Part shown: in pieces, positions 1-5,046 of the stretch
Numbering within the stretch: position 1 is the first letter of the stretch
Layout: each line of letters starts with the position of its first letter
Assembly (NCBI GenBank): GCA_046160725.1
Contig: JBJXHB010000366.1
Location: forward strand, 1-7,836
Source: JBJXHB01 sp046160725
GTDB taxonomy: Bacteria > Pseudomonadota > Gammaproteobacteria > Burkholderiales > Burkholderiaceae_C
DNA: 7,836 nt
Reading direction: 5' to 3'
Notes under the pieces: model-generated
The model's input: only the letters and a program-made list of their open reading frames with translations
Database searches by the model: none
What the model was told of the DNA's origin: nothing
Made by a program: the position numbers and the translations under genes

Positions 1-1
1 G

Positions 2-112
2 CGATCGCAGCCGCCCCGTTTCGCGAGGAGCGCAGGGGACCTGGCCCGCAGGGACAGGCGCCTCATTCTGGCCGCCCAGCCCGTCGGCCCCAGCCTTGCC
101 GCGCACAAGTAA
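2..112 (+). CDS. Possible 3' end of an unidentified gene
   Basis: Forward frame 2 is open from the left edge to a TAA at 110-112, giving a 36-residue tail that ends in SLAAHK. About 31 of the 36 codons end in G or C, clearly more than in the other two forward frames over the same bases (24 and 27), which is what a real gene would show in this GC-rich DNA. The residues are rich in Arg, Ala and Pro and match no family I recognise. The rest of the gene would lie outside the window. It could equally be non-coding, since stop codons are rare here in every frame. From 113 to 238 I see only the presumed arfB promoter region. Confidence 0.2.
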   Translation, partial: RSQPPRFARSAGDLARRDRRLILAAQPVGPSLAAHK

Positions 113-221
113 GGGGCGAGCAGTGGGATCCATCGTCCGCAACGAGCCCGAAGGCGCCACCCGAATGGGTACTGCTGAAGGCTAGAGCTATGGGGCCGCA
201 CTTTCATCCGGCGCATCGCGC

Positions 222-233
222 CCCGCACAATCG
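222..233 (+). promoter_or_regulatory. Candidate -10 element of arfB, implying a leaderless start
   Basis: The 12-mer CCCGCACAATCG contains CACAAT (226-231), which matches 4 of 6 bases of the sigma-70 -10 consensus TATAAT. Seven bases separate it from the arfB ATG at 239, so transcription would begin at or one base before the start codon. There is no Shine-Dalgarno sequence in between. No good -35 hexamer is visible (TTCATC at 203-208 matches only 3 of 6). The identical 12-mer recurs before radA at 651-662, which strengthens the case. Promoter activity is inferred. Confidence 0.4.
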
Positions 234-238
234 GCGCC

Positions 239-631
239 ATGCGGATCGACCCGGCCGAGGTGGAATTCAGCGCCATCCGCGCCCAGGGCGCGGGCGGGCA
301 GAACGTCAACAAGGTGTCCAACGCGGTGCACCTGCGCTTCGACATCTGCGCCTCCTCGCTGCCCGAGCCGGTCAAGGAGCGGCTGCTGGCGCTGGCCGAC
401 CAGCGCATCACCGCCGAGGGCGTGGTCGTCATCAAGGCCCAGGAGCAACGCAGCCTGCCGCGCAACCAGGCCGACGCGTTGGCGCGGCTGCAGGCGCTGG
501 TGGACAGCGTCGCCCAGGCGCCGCGCAAGCGCCGCCCGACGCGGCCGACCCGGGCGTCCAAGGAGCGGCGGCTGGCCGACAAGTCGGCGCGCGGGCGCAT
601 CAAGGCCGGCCGGACCGGGAGCGGCGAGTAG
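239..631 (+). CDS. arfB: ArfB (YaeJ) peptidyl-tRNA hydrolase that rescues stalled ribosomes
   Basis: The 130-residue protein belongs to the codon-independent release factor family. In known members the protein enters the A site of a ribosome stalled on a truncated mRNA. There it hydrolyses peptidyl-tRNA as a backup to tmRNA. The catalytic GGQ is at residues 19-21 in the context IRAQGAGGQNVNKVSNAVHL. It is followed by the conserved LRFDI and VVVIKAQEQRS segments of the domain and by a basic tail (about 95-126, RKRRPTRPTRASKERR). In family members this tail lies in the mRNA entry channel. Length is near the E. coli protein (about 140); the N-terminus is some seven residues shorter. The ATG at 239 begins the homologous region. 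There is no Shine-Dalgarno sequence, and a -10-like CACAAT lies seven bases upstream. radA follows after 35 bases. Identification is secure. Confidence 0.95.
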   Translation: MRIDPAEVEFSAIRAQGAGGQNVNKVSNAVHLRFDICASSLPEPVKERLLALADQRITAEGVVVIKAQEQRSLPRNQADALARLQALVDSVAQAPRKRRPTRPTRASKERRLADKSARGRIKAGRTGSGE

Positions 632-650
632 GGCCAGACGGCGCCACGCA

Positions 651-662
651 CCCGCACAATCG
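651..662 (+). promoter_or_regulatory. Candidate -10 element of radA, implying a leaderless start
   Basis: This is an exact second copy of the 12-mer found before arfB. CACAAT (655-660) is separated from the radA GTG at 667 by six bases, the usual distance from the -10 box to +1, so transcription would start on the GTG itself. No Shine-Dalgarno sequence precedes the GTG and no convincing -35 hexamer is visible. The site lies in the 35-base gap after arfB, so radA may have its own promoter as well as read-through from arfB. Confidence 0.4.
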
Positions 663-666
663 CCGC

Positions 667-2037
667 GTGGCCAAGGACAAGACGATCTACACCTGCCGCG
701 AATGCGGCGGCACCAGCCCCAAGTGGCTGGGCAAATGCCCGCATTGCGGCCAATGGAACACGCTGGAGGAGTCGGTGGCCGAGGCCGCCACGCCCGGCGC
801 GGCGCGGCATCGCTGGCAGGCGCTGGCGGGCACGCAGGAGGTGGCCACGCTGGCCGCCATCGAGGCGGCCGAGATCGAGCGCACGCCGACCGGCCAGCCC
901 GAGCTGGACCGGGTGCTGGGCGGCGGCATCGTCGAGGGCGGTGTGGTGCTGATCGGCGGCGACCCGGGCATCGGCAAGTCCACGCTGCTGCTGCAGGCGG
1001 CCGAGAGCCTGTCGCAGCAGGTACCGGTGCTGTATGTCACCGGCGAGGAGTCCGGCGCGCAGATCGCCCTGCGCGCGCGCCGGCTGGGCCTGGGCGGACA
1101 GCGCATCCGCGTGCTGGCCGAGATCCAGCTCGAGAAGATCACCCGCGCGCTGGATGCCGAGCAGCCGCGCTTCTGCGTCATCGACTCGGTGCAGACGGTC
1201 TACACCGACGCGCTGACATCGGCCCCGGGCTCGGTGGCGCAGGTCCGCGAATGCGCCGCGCAGCTGACCCGCCGGGCCAAGGCCAGCGGTTGCGCGCTGG
1301 TGCTGGTGGGCCATGTCACCAAGGAGGGCGCGCTGGCCGGCCCGCGGGTGCTGGAGCACATGGTCGACACGGTGCTGTACTTCGAGGGCGACACGCACTC
1401 GGCCTTCCGCCTGGTGCGGGCAGTGAAGAACCGCTTCGGCGCGGTCAACGAGATCGGCGTCTTCGCGATGACCGAGCGCGGGCTCAAGGGTGTCAGCAAC
1501 CCGAGCGCGATCTTCCTGTCCACCCATGGCCAGCCGGTGCCGGGCTCGTGCGTGCTGGTGACGCTGGAGGGCACGCGGCCGCTGCTGGTGGAAATCCAGG
1601 CGCTGGTGGATGCCGGCGGGCCGGCGCCGCGGCGCCTGAGCGTGGGCCTGGACCGCGACCGGCTGGCCATGCTGCTGGCGGTGCTGCACCGCCATGCCGG
1701 GCTGCAGTGCGCCGACCAGGATGTGTTCGTCAACGCGGTCGGCGGCGTGCGCATCGGCGAGCCGGCGGCCGACCTGGCGGTAACGGTGGCCATTGCCTCC
1801 AGCCTGCGCGGCAAGGCCTTGCCGCGCGGCTTCTTCGCCTTTGGCGAGGTCGGCCTGGCCGGCGAGGTGCGGCCGGCCCCGCGCGGCCAGGAGCGCCTGA
1901 AGGAAGCCGCCAAGCTCGGCTTCGCGGTGGCGGTGGTGCCGGCGGCCAATGCGCCGAAGAAGCCGATCGAAGGCGTCACCGTGCATGCGGTCGAACGCAT
2001 CGAGCAGGCGCTGGATGTGGTGCGTGGGCTGACCTGA
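667..2037 (+). CDS. radA: DNA repair protein RadA (Sms)
   Basis: This 456-residue RecA-like ATPase has the standard RadA length and domain order. Known RadA proteins promote branch migration and processing of recombination intermediates alongside RecA in the cytoplasm. An N-terminal four-cysteine zinc finger is visible (C10, C13, C24, C27). The Walker A motif GGDPGIGKST is at 97-106, the Walker B strand RFCVIDS at 168-174, and the RadA signature KNRFG at 254-258. The C-terminal Lon-like domain covers roughly 300-456 and ends the conserved block with GEVGLAGEVRP. The position of the Lon catalytic serine reads alanine (about A367), so it should not be a protease, as is normal for RadA. The GTG at 667 is chosen because family homology begins at once (KTIYTCRECG). 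The reading frame stays open far upstream, but that extension is low-complexity and overlaps arfB in another frame. An 81-base gap follows. Confidence 0.97.
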   Translation: MAKDKTIYTCRECGGTSPKWLGKCPHCGQWNTLEESVAEAATPGAARHRWQALAGTQEVATLAAIEAAEIERTPTGQPELDRVLGGGIVEGGVVLIGGDPGIGKSTLLLQAAESLSQQVPVLYVTGEESGAQIALRARRLGLGGQRIRVLAEIQLEKITRALDAEQPRFCVIDSVQTVYTDALTSAPGSVAQVRECAAQLTRRAKASGCALVLVGHVTKEGALAGPRVLEHMVDTVLYFEGDTHSAFRLVRAVKNRFGAVNEIGVFAMTERGLKGVSNPSAIFLSTHGQPVPGSCVLVTLEGTRPLLVEIQALVDAGGPAPRRLSVGLDRDRLAMLLAVLHRHAGLQCADQDVFVNAVGGVRIGEPAADLAVTVAIASSLRGKALPRGFFAFGEVGLAGEVRPAPRGQERLKEAAKLGFAVAVVPAANAPKKPIEGVTVHAVERIEQALDVVRGLT

Positions 2038-2104
2038 CGCAGCCCTCTCGGCCATCGGGGGTTTCGCTCGGTCCTAAGGGGCGGTGGCGCGGCGGGCTCG
2101 CCGA

Positions 2105-2110
2105 TACCAT
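2105..2110 (+). promoter_or_regulatory. Weak -10-like TACCAT before the ABM-domain gene
   Basis: TACCAT followed by C matches four of six bases of TATAAT and ends eight bases before the ATG at 2119. The geometry is like that of the arfB and radA motifs, and there is again no Shine-Dalgarno sequence in front of the ATG. No -35 match is clear. The gene may instead be read through from radA; no obvious terminator hairpin with a T-run lies in the 81-base gap. Confidence 0.2.
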
Positions 2111-2118
2111 CTCGGCCC

Positions 2119-2532
2119 ATGCATGCCCTGACCCCGCCTGCCGCCACGGCACCCGGCTTCGCGCCCCGTCCGGACCCGCCCTACTGGGCGGTGATCTTCA
2201 CCTCGCGCCGCAACCTGTCCGACCCGGCTGGCTATGGCGCTGCAGCCGAGCGCATGGCGGCCCTGGCCGCGCAGCAGCCCGGCTATCTGGGCGTGGAGAG
2301 CGCACGCGACGCCGACGGGCTGGGCATCACCGTGTCGTACTGGCGCAGCCTGGACGACATCGCCGCCTGGCGCGCCCAGGCCGAGCATGCCTTGGCGCGA
2401 GCCACCGGCCGGGCCCGCTGGTACGAACACTACGAGCTGCGCATCGCGCGGGTCGAGCGGGCCTATGGTTGGGACGCCGCCGGTTCACCCGGTGACCCTG
2501 GGGCCGTCGCCGCACTGCGCTCTGCCACATGA
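2119..2532 (+). CDS. Antibiotic biosynthesis monooxygenase (ABM) domain protein
   Basis: The 137-residue soluble protein has the dimeric ferredoxin-like ABM fold seen in YqjZ/YczJ-type proteins. The visible sequence fits: a first strand YWAVIFTSRR (22-31), a helix (PAGYGAAAERMAALAAQQ), then PGYLGVESARDADGLGITVSYW (54-75). After that come a second helix with W84 and H90, and the closing WYEHYELRIARVERAYGW (101-118). The first 20 residues are Pro/Ala-rich and the last 19 are variable. Some ABM proteins are cofactor-free oxygenases or haem-degrading enzymes, but many have no known substrate. Nothing here identifies the reaction, and the name should not be read as antibiotic synthesis. The stop overlaps the next gene's start (ATGA at 2529-2532), so the two are probably translated together. 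No Shine-Dalgarno sequence precedes the ATG. Confidence 0.85.
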   Translation: MHALTPPAATAPGFAPRPDPPYWAVIFTSRRNLSDPAGYGAAAERMAALAAQQPGYLGVESARDADGLGITVSYWRSLDDIAAWRAQAEHALARATGRARWYEHYELRIARVERAYGWDAAGSPGDPGAVAALRSAT

Positions 2533-2957
2533 ACCCGCAGCTGGGCTGGGCACTCGCCGCCGCGGCGCTGGGGGCCGGCTGGTTCAGCTACGGCTGGGCC
2601 GGCGTGGCGCTGGCGGTGAGCATCATCGTGTTCTGGCTGCTGCTGCAGTTCAGCCGCGTGATGCGGGTCATGCAGCGCGCCGGCGCGCGGCCGGTCGGCC
2701 ATGTCGACAGTGCCGTCATGCTTCATGCGCGGATGGCACGCGGGCTGCGGCTGATCGACATCCTGCCGATGGCCGGCAGCCTGGGCATGCGGGTGGGTGA
2801 CGAGCCCGAGGCCTTCGAATGGGCGGATGCCTCGGGCGCGGCGCTGCGCGTCGAGCTGGAGGACGGCCGCTGCACCGGCTGGACACTGCGCCGGCCGGAT
2901 GAGCCGGCGCCTGCCGAGGCCGCCGCCACCGAGGCTGCCCCACCGAAGCAGACGTGA
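2529..2957 (+). CDS. Small membrane protein of unknown function
   Basis: I do not recognise a characterised family for this 142-residue protein. Two hydrophobic stretches lie close together near the N-terminus (about 5-20 and 23-41, the latter AGVALAVSIIVFWLLLQF). They suggest a helical hairpin or one long membrane anchor. A basic linker follows (SRVMRVMQRAGARPVG, 42-57). Next is a soluble region of about 70 residues with alternating strands (HARMARGLRLIDILPMAGSLG, then FEWADASGAALRVELEDGRCTGWTLRRP). The end is an Ala/Pro/Glu-rich tail (about 123-142) that is probably disordered. The start codon overlaps the stop of the ABM gene and has no visible Shine-Dalgarno sequence, consistent with translational coupling and a shared mRNA. 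The coding frame has the G/C-ending codons of its neighbours, so it is very likely a real gene. Confidence 0.75.
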   Translation: MNPQLGWALAAAALGAGWFSYGWAGVALAVSIIVFWLLLQFSRVMRVMQRAGARPVGHVDSAVMLHARMARGLRLIDILPMAGSLGMRVGDEPEAFEWADASGAALRVELEDGRCTGWTLRRPDEPAPAEAAATEAAPPKQT

Positions 2958-2980
2958 AAAGGCCCCGCCAAGGCGGGGCC
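2957..2980 (-). terminator. Rho-independent terminator for the reverse-strand PEP-CTERM gene
   Basis: GGCCCCGC (2961-2968) pairs with GCGGGGCC (2973-2980) across the four-base loop CAAG, giving an eight-pair GC stem. Read on the reverse strand, the stem is followed by TTTT (2960-2957), the layout of an intrinsic terminator for the gene ending at 3028. On the forward strand the hairpin comes straight after the TGA of the membrane-protein gene but is followed by CGCAG. It is therefore a poor intrinsic terminator in that direction, although the hairpin may still protect or stop the convergent transcript. Confidence 0.7.
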
Positions 2981-3027
2981 CGCAGCCTGCAGGTGTCGTA
3001 CCCCAGGCTGACCTTGGACGCTCGGGC

Positions 3028-3627
3028 TCAGGCCTTGCGGCGGCGGGCGACGAAGCCGACGGCCATCAGGCCGGCCAGCATCAGCGCGTAGGTGCCGGGC
3101 TCGGGCACGACGGGCGGCTGGCCGTTCTGGAAGATCGCAGCGCCAGAGGAGGCGCCGCCGGCGACCAGTGCGCTCAGGGTGTAGATGTCCAAGCCGGTGG
3201 TGCCGGCATCGAAGCGGTAGAAGGCGGTGCCGCCGCCGCGGCCGTTGTAGTCGGGGCTGCCGTCTTTGAATATCGGCGCACCGTTGCCCAGGTGATGGGC
3301 GACGATCACGTCGCCGTACAGCATGGTGTTGAAGTTGGCCGTCAGCGAACCGCCCATGGTGCCGATCTTCTCGACGTAGGTCACCGTGCTGGCCTGCAGG
3401 GCGGTCAGGCCCAAAGCCACCAACGCCGTCTCGACGTCGGCATCCGCATCGCTGCCCGTTCCACCTTGAAGCAGATTGCCGGAGTAGAAGCCGCTGCAGG
3501 CGGTGACGGTCACGCTGGTCAGGTCACCGAAGGAGCAGGCGCGGTTGGTAAGGGTGGCTGCGGCGGAAGCCGGGGCCGAGCTCATGGCGGCCAACGTGGC
3601 GGCCAGGGCAATCAGGGTCTTGTTCAT
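3028..3627 (-). CDS. Exported PEP-CTERM sorting domain protein
   Basis: The 199-residue precursor has a Sec-type signal peptide (MNKTLIALAATLAAM..., cleavage probably after ASA near residue 22). A mature region of about 150 residues follows. The C-terminus carries a full PEP-CTERM signal: VPEPG at 174-178, a hydrophobic segment YALMLAGLMAVGFVA, then RRRKA. In this system an exosortase recognises the signal and processes it, delivering the protein to the envelope, often linked to exopolysaccharide or biofilm. The mature part is rich in Gly, Ala and Thr, with two cysteines (C31, C44, within ACSFGDLTS...TACSGFYSGN) that could form a disulfide, and an Asp-rich GSDADAD. I recognise the signals, not a specific function. 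The ATG at 3627 is preferred over an upstream in-frame one at 3723 because AGAAGGA lies six bases before it and the signal peptide begins there. No exosortase gene is in the window. Confidence 0.9.
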   Translation of the reverse strand: MNKTLIALAATLAAMSSAPASAAATLTNRACSFGDLTSVTVTACSGFYSGNLLQGGTGSDADADVETALVALGLTALQASTVTYVEKIGTMGGSLTANFNTMLYGDVIVAHHLGNGAPIFKDGSPDYNGRGGGTAFYRFDAGTTGLDIYTLSALVAGGASSGAAIFQNGQPPVVPEPGTYALMLAGLMAVGFVARRRKA

Positions 3628-3633
3628 GTCGGT

Positions 3634-3640
3634 TCCTTCT
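3634..3640 (-). promoter_or_regulatory. Shine-Dalgarno site of the PEP-CTERM gene
   Basis: Read on the reverse strand, AGAAGGA lies six bases before the ATG at 3627. It is one of the clearest ribosome binding sites in the window and decides the start against the longer open frame beginning at 3723. Confidence 0.8.
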
Positions 3641-3709
3641 GGGGGTGAGGGATGAGTCCGGCGATTTCGACCCGATGGGGCGTCCGGCATGGCGCGATTG
3701 TCTGGCCCA

Positions 3710-3722
3710 TGGGACATTCCCA
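3710..3722. repeat. Short perfect dyad in the divergent intergenic region
   Basis: TGGGACATTCCCA is a perfect inverted repeat with five-base arms (TGGGA/TCCCA) around a CAT spacer. It lies 83-95 bases upstream of the PEP-CTERM start. That is a plausible position for a regulator binding site, but no known operator is recognised. Confidence 0.35.
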
Positions 3723-3732
3723 CGAGGGTTTA

Positions 3733-3774
3733 CACCCCCCGATTCAGGGGGGACGCCGCCCAGATCGGGGGGTG
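3733..3774. repeat. 11-base perfect inverted repeat with G6/C6 tracts
   Basis: CACCCCCCGAT (3733-3743) is the exact reverse complement of ATCGGGGGGTG (3764-3774), with 20 bases between the arms. A further GGGGGG (3747-3752) lies inside the spacer and can pair with the left C6 tract (3735-3740) over a six-base loop, so two alternative hairpins are possible. The element sits between the divergent PEP-CTERM and ilvE genes, 104-145 bases before the ilvE ATG and 106-147 bases before the PEP-CTERM ATG. It lacks a following T-run, so an operator or DNA-structure role is likelier than termination. Function unknown. Confidence 0.55.
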
Positions 3775-3830
3775 ATGCCGGGGCGACCGTGGAACAAGTT
3801 GCGAACCTGGGGCCACCCAGAACCCCATCC

Positions 3831-3836
3831 TAGAAT
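3831..3836 (+). promoter_or_regulatory. Candidate -10 box of ilvE
   Basis: TAGAAT followed by C matches five of six bases of TATAAT. Transcription would start near 3843, leaving a leader of about 35 bases that carries the GGAG Shine-Dalgarno (3867-3870). There is no good -35 hexamer at 16-18 bases; TTGCGA (3799-3804) is 26 bases away, too far. An activator may be needed, or the -35 is degenerate. Confidence 0.4.
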
Positions 3837-3877
3837 CCCCGTCTTGTCCCCCATGGCCGCCTGGCCGGAGTCCTGCA

Positions 3878-4801
3878 ATGTCGATGTCCGACCGCGACGG
3901 CAAGATCTGGATGGACGGCGCGCTGGTCGACTGGCGCGACGCGAAGATCCACGTCCTGACCCACACCCTGCACTACGGCTGCGGCGCCTTCGAGGGCGTG
4001 CGCGCCTACAAGACGGCCGACGGCACCGCGATCTTCCGGCTGCGCGAGCACACGCAGCGCCTGTTCAACAGCGCCAAGATCCTGCGCATGAACATCCCGT
4101 TCACGCTCGACCAGGTGATGGCGGCGCAATGCGAGGTGGTGCGCGCCAACCAGCTCGACAGCTGCTACCTGCGGCCGCTCACGTGGATCGGTGATGCCAA
4201 GCTCGGCGTCAGCCCGCGCGGCAACAGCATCCACCTGATGGTGGCGGCCTGGTCCTGGGGCGCCTACCTGGGCGAGGAGGGCCTGCGTCGCGGCATCCGC
4301 GTCAAGACCAGCAGCTACACCCGGCACCACGTCAACATCACGATGACGCAGGCCAAGACGGTGAGCAACTACACCAACTCCATCCTGGCCAACATGGAGG
4401 CCACCGACGACGGCTACGACGAGGCGCTGCTGCTGGACGCCTCCGGCTTCGTCAGCGAGGGCGCCGGCGAGAACCTGTTCGTCATCAAGGACGGCGTGGT
4501 CTACACGCCCGACCTGTCGGCCGGTGCGCTCAACGGCATCACGCGCAACACCATCTTCGCGATCTGCCAGGACCTCGGCCTGAAGCTGGTGGAGAAGCGC
4601 ATCACCCGCGACGAGGTCTACATCTGCGACGAGGCCTTCTTCACCGGCACCGCCGCCGAGGTCACGCCGATCCGCGAACTCGACCGCATCACGTTGGGCG
4701 CGGGCGAGCGCGGACCGCTGACCGAGAAGATCCAGGCCGCCTTCTTCGACATCGTCAACGGGCGCAATCCCAAGTACGCCCACTGGCTGACCAAGGTCTG
4801 A
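3878..4801 (+). CDS. ilvE: Branched-chain amino acid aminotransferase (IlvE, PLP class IV)
   Basis: The 307-residue enzyme has the full length of IlvE. Family members transfer an amino group between glutamate and the 2-oxo acids of valine, leucine and isoleucine in the cytoplasm, the last step of their synthesis. Fold-type IV landmarks are visible. YGCGAFEGVRAY lies at 33-44, and the likely PLP lysine is K160 in MTQAKTVSNYTNS. VSEGAGENLF at 192-201 contains E194, expected to contact the pyridine nitrogen, and FFTGTAAEVTPI is at 254-265. The ATG at 3878 has GGAG seven bases upstream; a second ATG two codons on is a possible alternative. The stop lies four bases before the start of the zf-CHCC gene. 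I see no leader peptide rich in Leu, Ile or Val codons, so classical attenuation is unlikely. Identification is secure. Confidence 0.97.
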   Translation: MSMSDRDGKIWMDGALVDWRDAKIHVLTHTLHYGCGAFEGVRAYKTADGTAIFRLREHTQRLFNSAKILRMNIPFTLDQVMAAQCEVVRANQLDSCYLRPLTWIGDAKLGVSPRGNSIHLMVAAWSWGAYLGEEGLRRGIRVKTSSYTRHHVNITMTQAKTVSNYTNSILANMEATDDGYDEALLLDASGFVSEGAGENLFVIKDGVVYTPDLSAGALNGITRNTIFAICQDLGLKLVEKRITRDEVYICDEAFFTGTAAEVTPIRELDRITLGAGERGPLTEKIQAAFFDIVNGRNPKYAHWLTKV

Positions 4802-4805
4802 TGTG

Positions 4806-5021
4806 ATGACCGCCAGCGTCGCACCTAAGGCCGTGGTCGAACTCGCCGCCGCCGACCTGCAGGGCCCGGGCGTCGTGTTCTGCCCGAACCCGAAGATGCC
4901 GCTGTGGAGCCACCACCCGAAGGTGTTCATCGACGTGGCCACCACCGGCGAGGGCCGCTGCCCGTACTGCGGCACGGTCTACCGGCTCAAGGCTGGCGAG
5001 ACCGTGCGCCACGGCCACTAG
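4806..5021 (+). CDS. Zinc-finger domain protein of the zf-CHCC (NDUFS6-like) family
   Basis: This 71-residue protein carries the C-H-C-C zinc ligand pattern of the zf-CHCC family, which includes the C-terminal domain of the complex I accessory subunit NDUFS6. The visible ligands are C26 (VVFCPNP), a histidine in SHHPKVFID (H37 most likely, as in the family's HPKV), and C52/C55 in RCPYCGTVYRL. The bacterial members' role is not established; a metal-binding or complex-assembly function is only inferred from the fold. The ATG at 4806 lies four bases after the ilvE stop, with AAGG at 4793-4796 inside the ilvE end, so translation is probably coupled. A GTG directly in front (4803) could add one residue. 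Placement directly behind ilvE is, to my knowledge, common in Burkholderiales. Confidence 0.88.
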   Translation: MTASVAPKAVVELAAADLQGPGVVFCPNPKMPLWSHHPKVFIDVATTGEGRCPYCGTVYRLKAGETVRHGH

Positions 5022-5046
5022 GCTTCCGCCTGCGCGGCCGGCGCCC

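Noticed and set aside
190..666. The radA reading frame stays open upstream, suggesting a longer protein starting at 190
   Set aside because: The extension overlaps arfB in another frame, is Arg/Ala/Pro/Gly-rich without family similarity, and RadA homology begins right after the GTG at 667. Long open frames are expected by chance in such GC-rich DNA.
2983..3010. CAGCCTG/CAGGCTG inverted repeat (2983-2989 with 3004-3010) as a second terminator
   Set aside because: Only seven pairs over a 14-base loop and no adjacent T-run on either strand; the neighbouring hairpin at 2961-2980 is far stronger.
3628..3723. Upstream extension of the PEP-CTERM gene to an in-frame ATG at 3723
   Set aside because: It would place 32 polar residues before a clear signal peptide, and a good Shine-Dalgarno sequence lies six bases before the ATG at 3627.
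3747..3812. G-quadruplex from four G-tracts on the forward strand
   Set aside because: The tracts at 3747, 3767, 3780 and 3809 are separated by loops of about 14, 7 and 25 bases, too long for a convincing quadruplex; hairpins explain the tracts better.
3837..3877. Leader-peptide attenuator in front of ilvE
   Set aside because: An ATG at 3853 opens a frame (MAAWPESCN...), but it has no run of Leu, Ile or Val codons, no Shine-Dalgarno sequence, runs deep into ilvE out of frame, and no terminator hairpin with T-run follows.
3830..4975. Long reverse-strand open frame (381 codons) opposite ilvE and the zf-CHCC gene
   Set aside because: It is antisense to two confidently identified genes, has low-complexity Val/Asp/Ala/Gly-rich content and no recognisable domain. 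The same applies to reverse frames at 1200-2147, 5854-6951 and 6758-7831.
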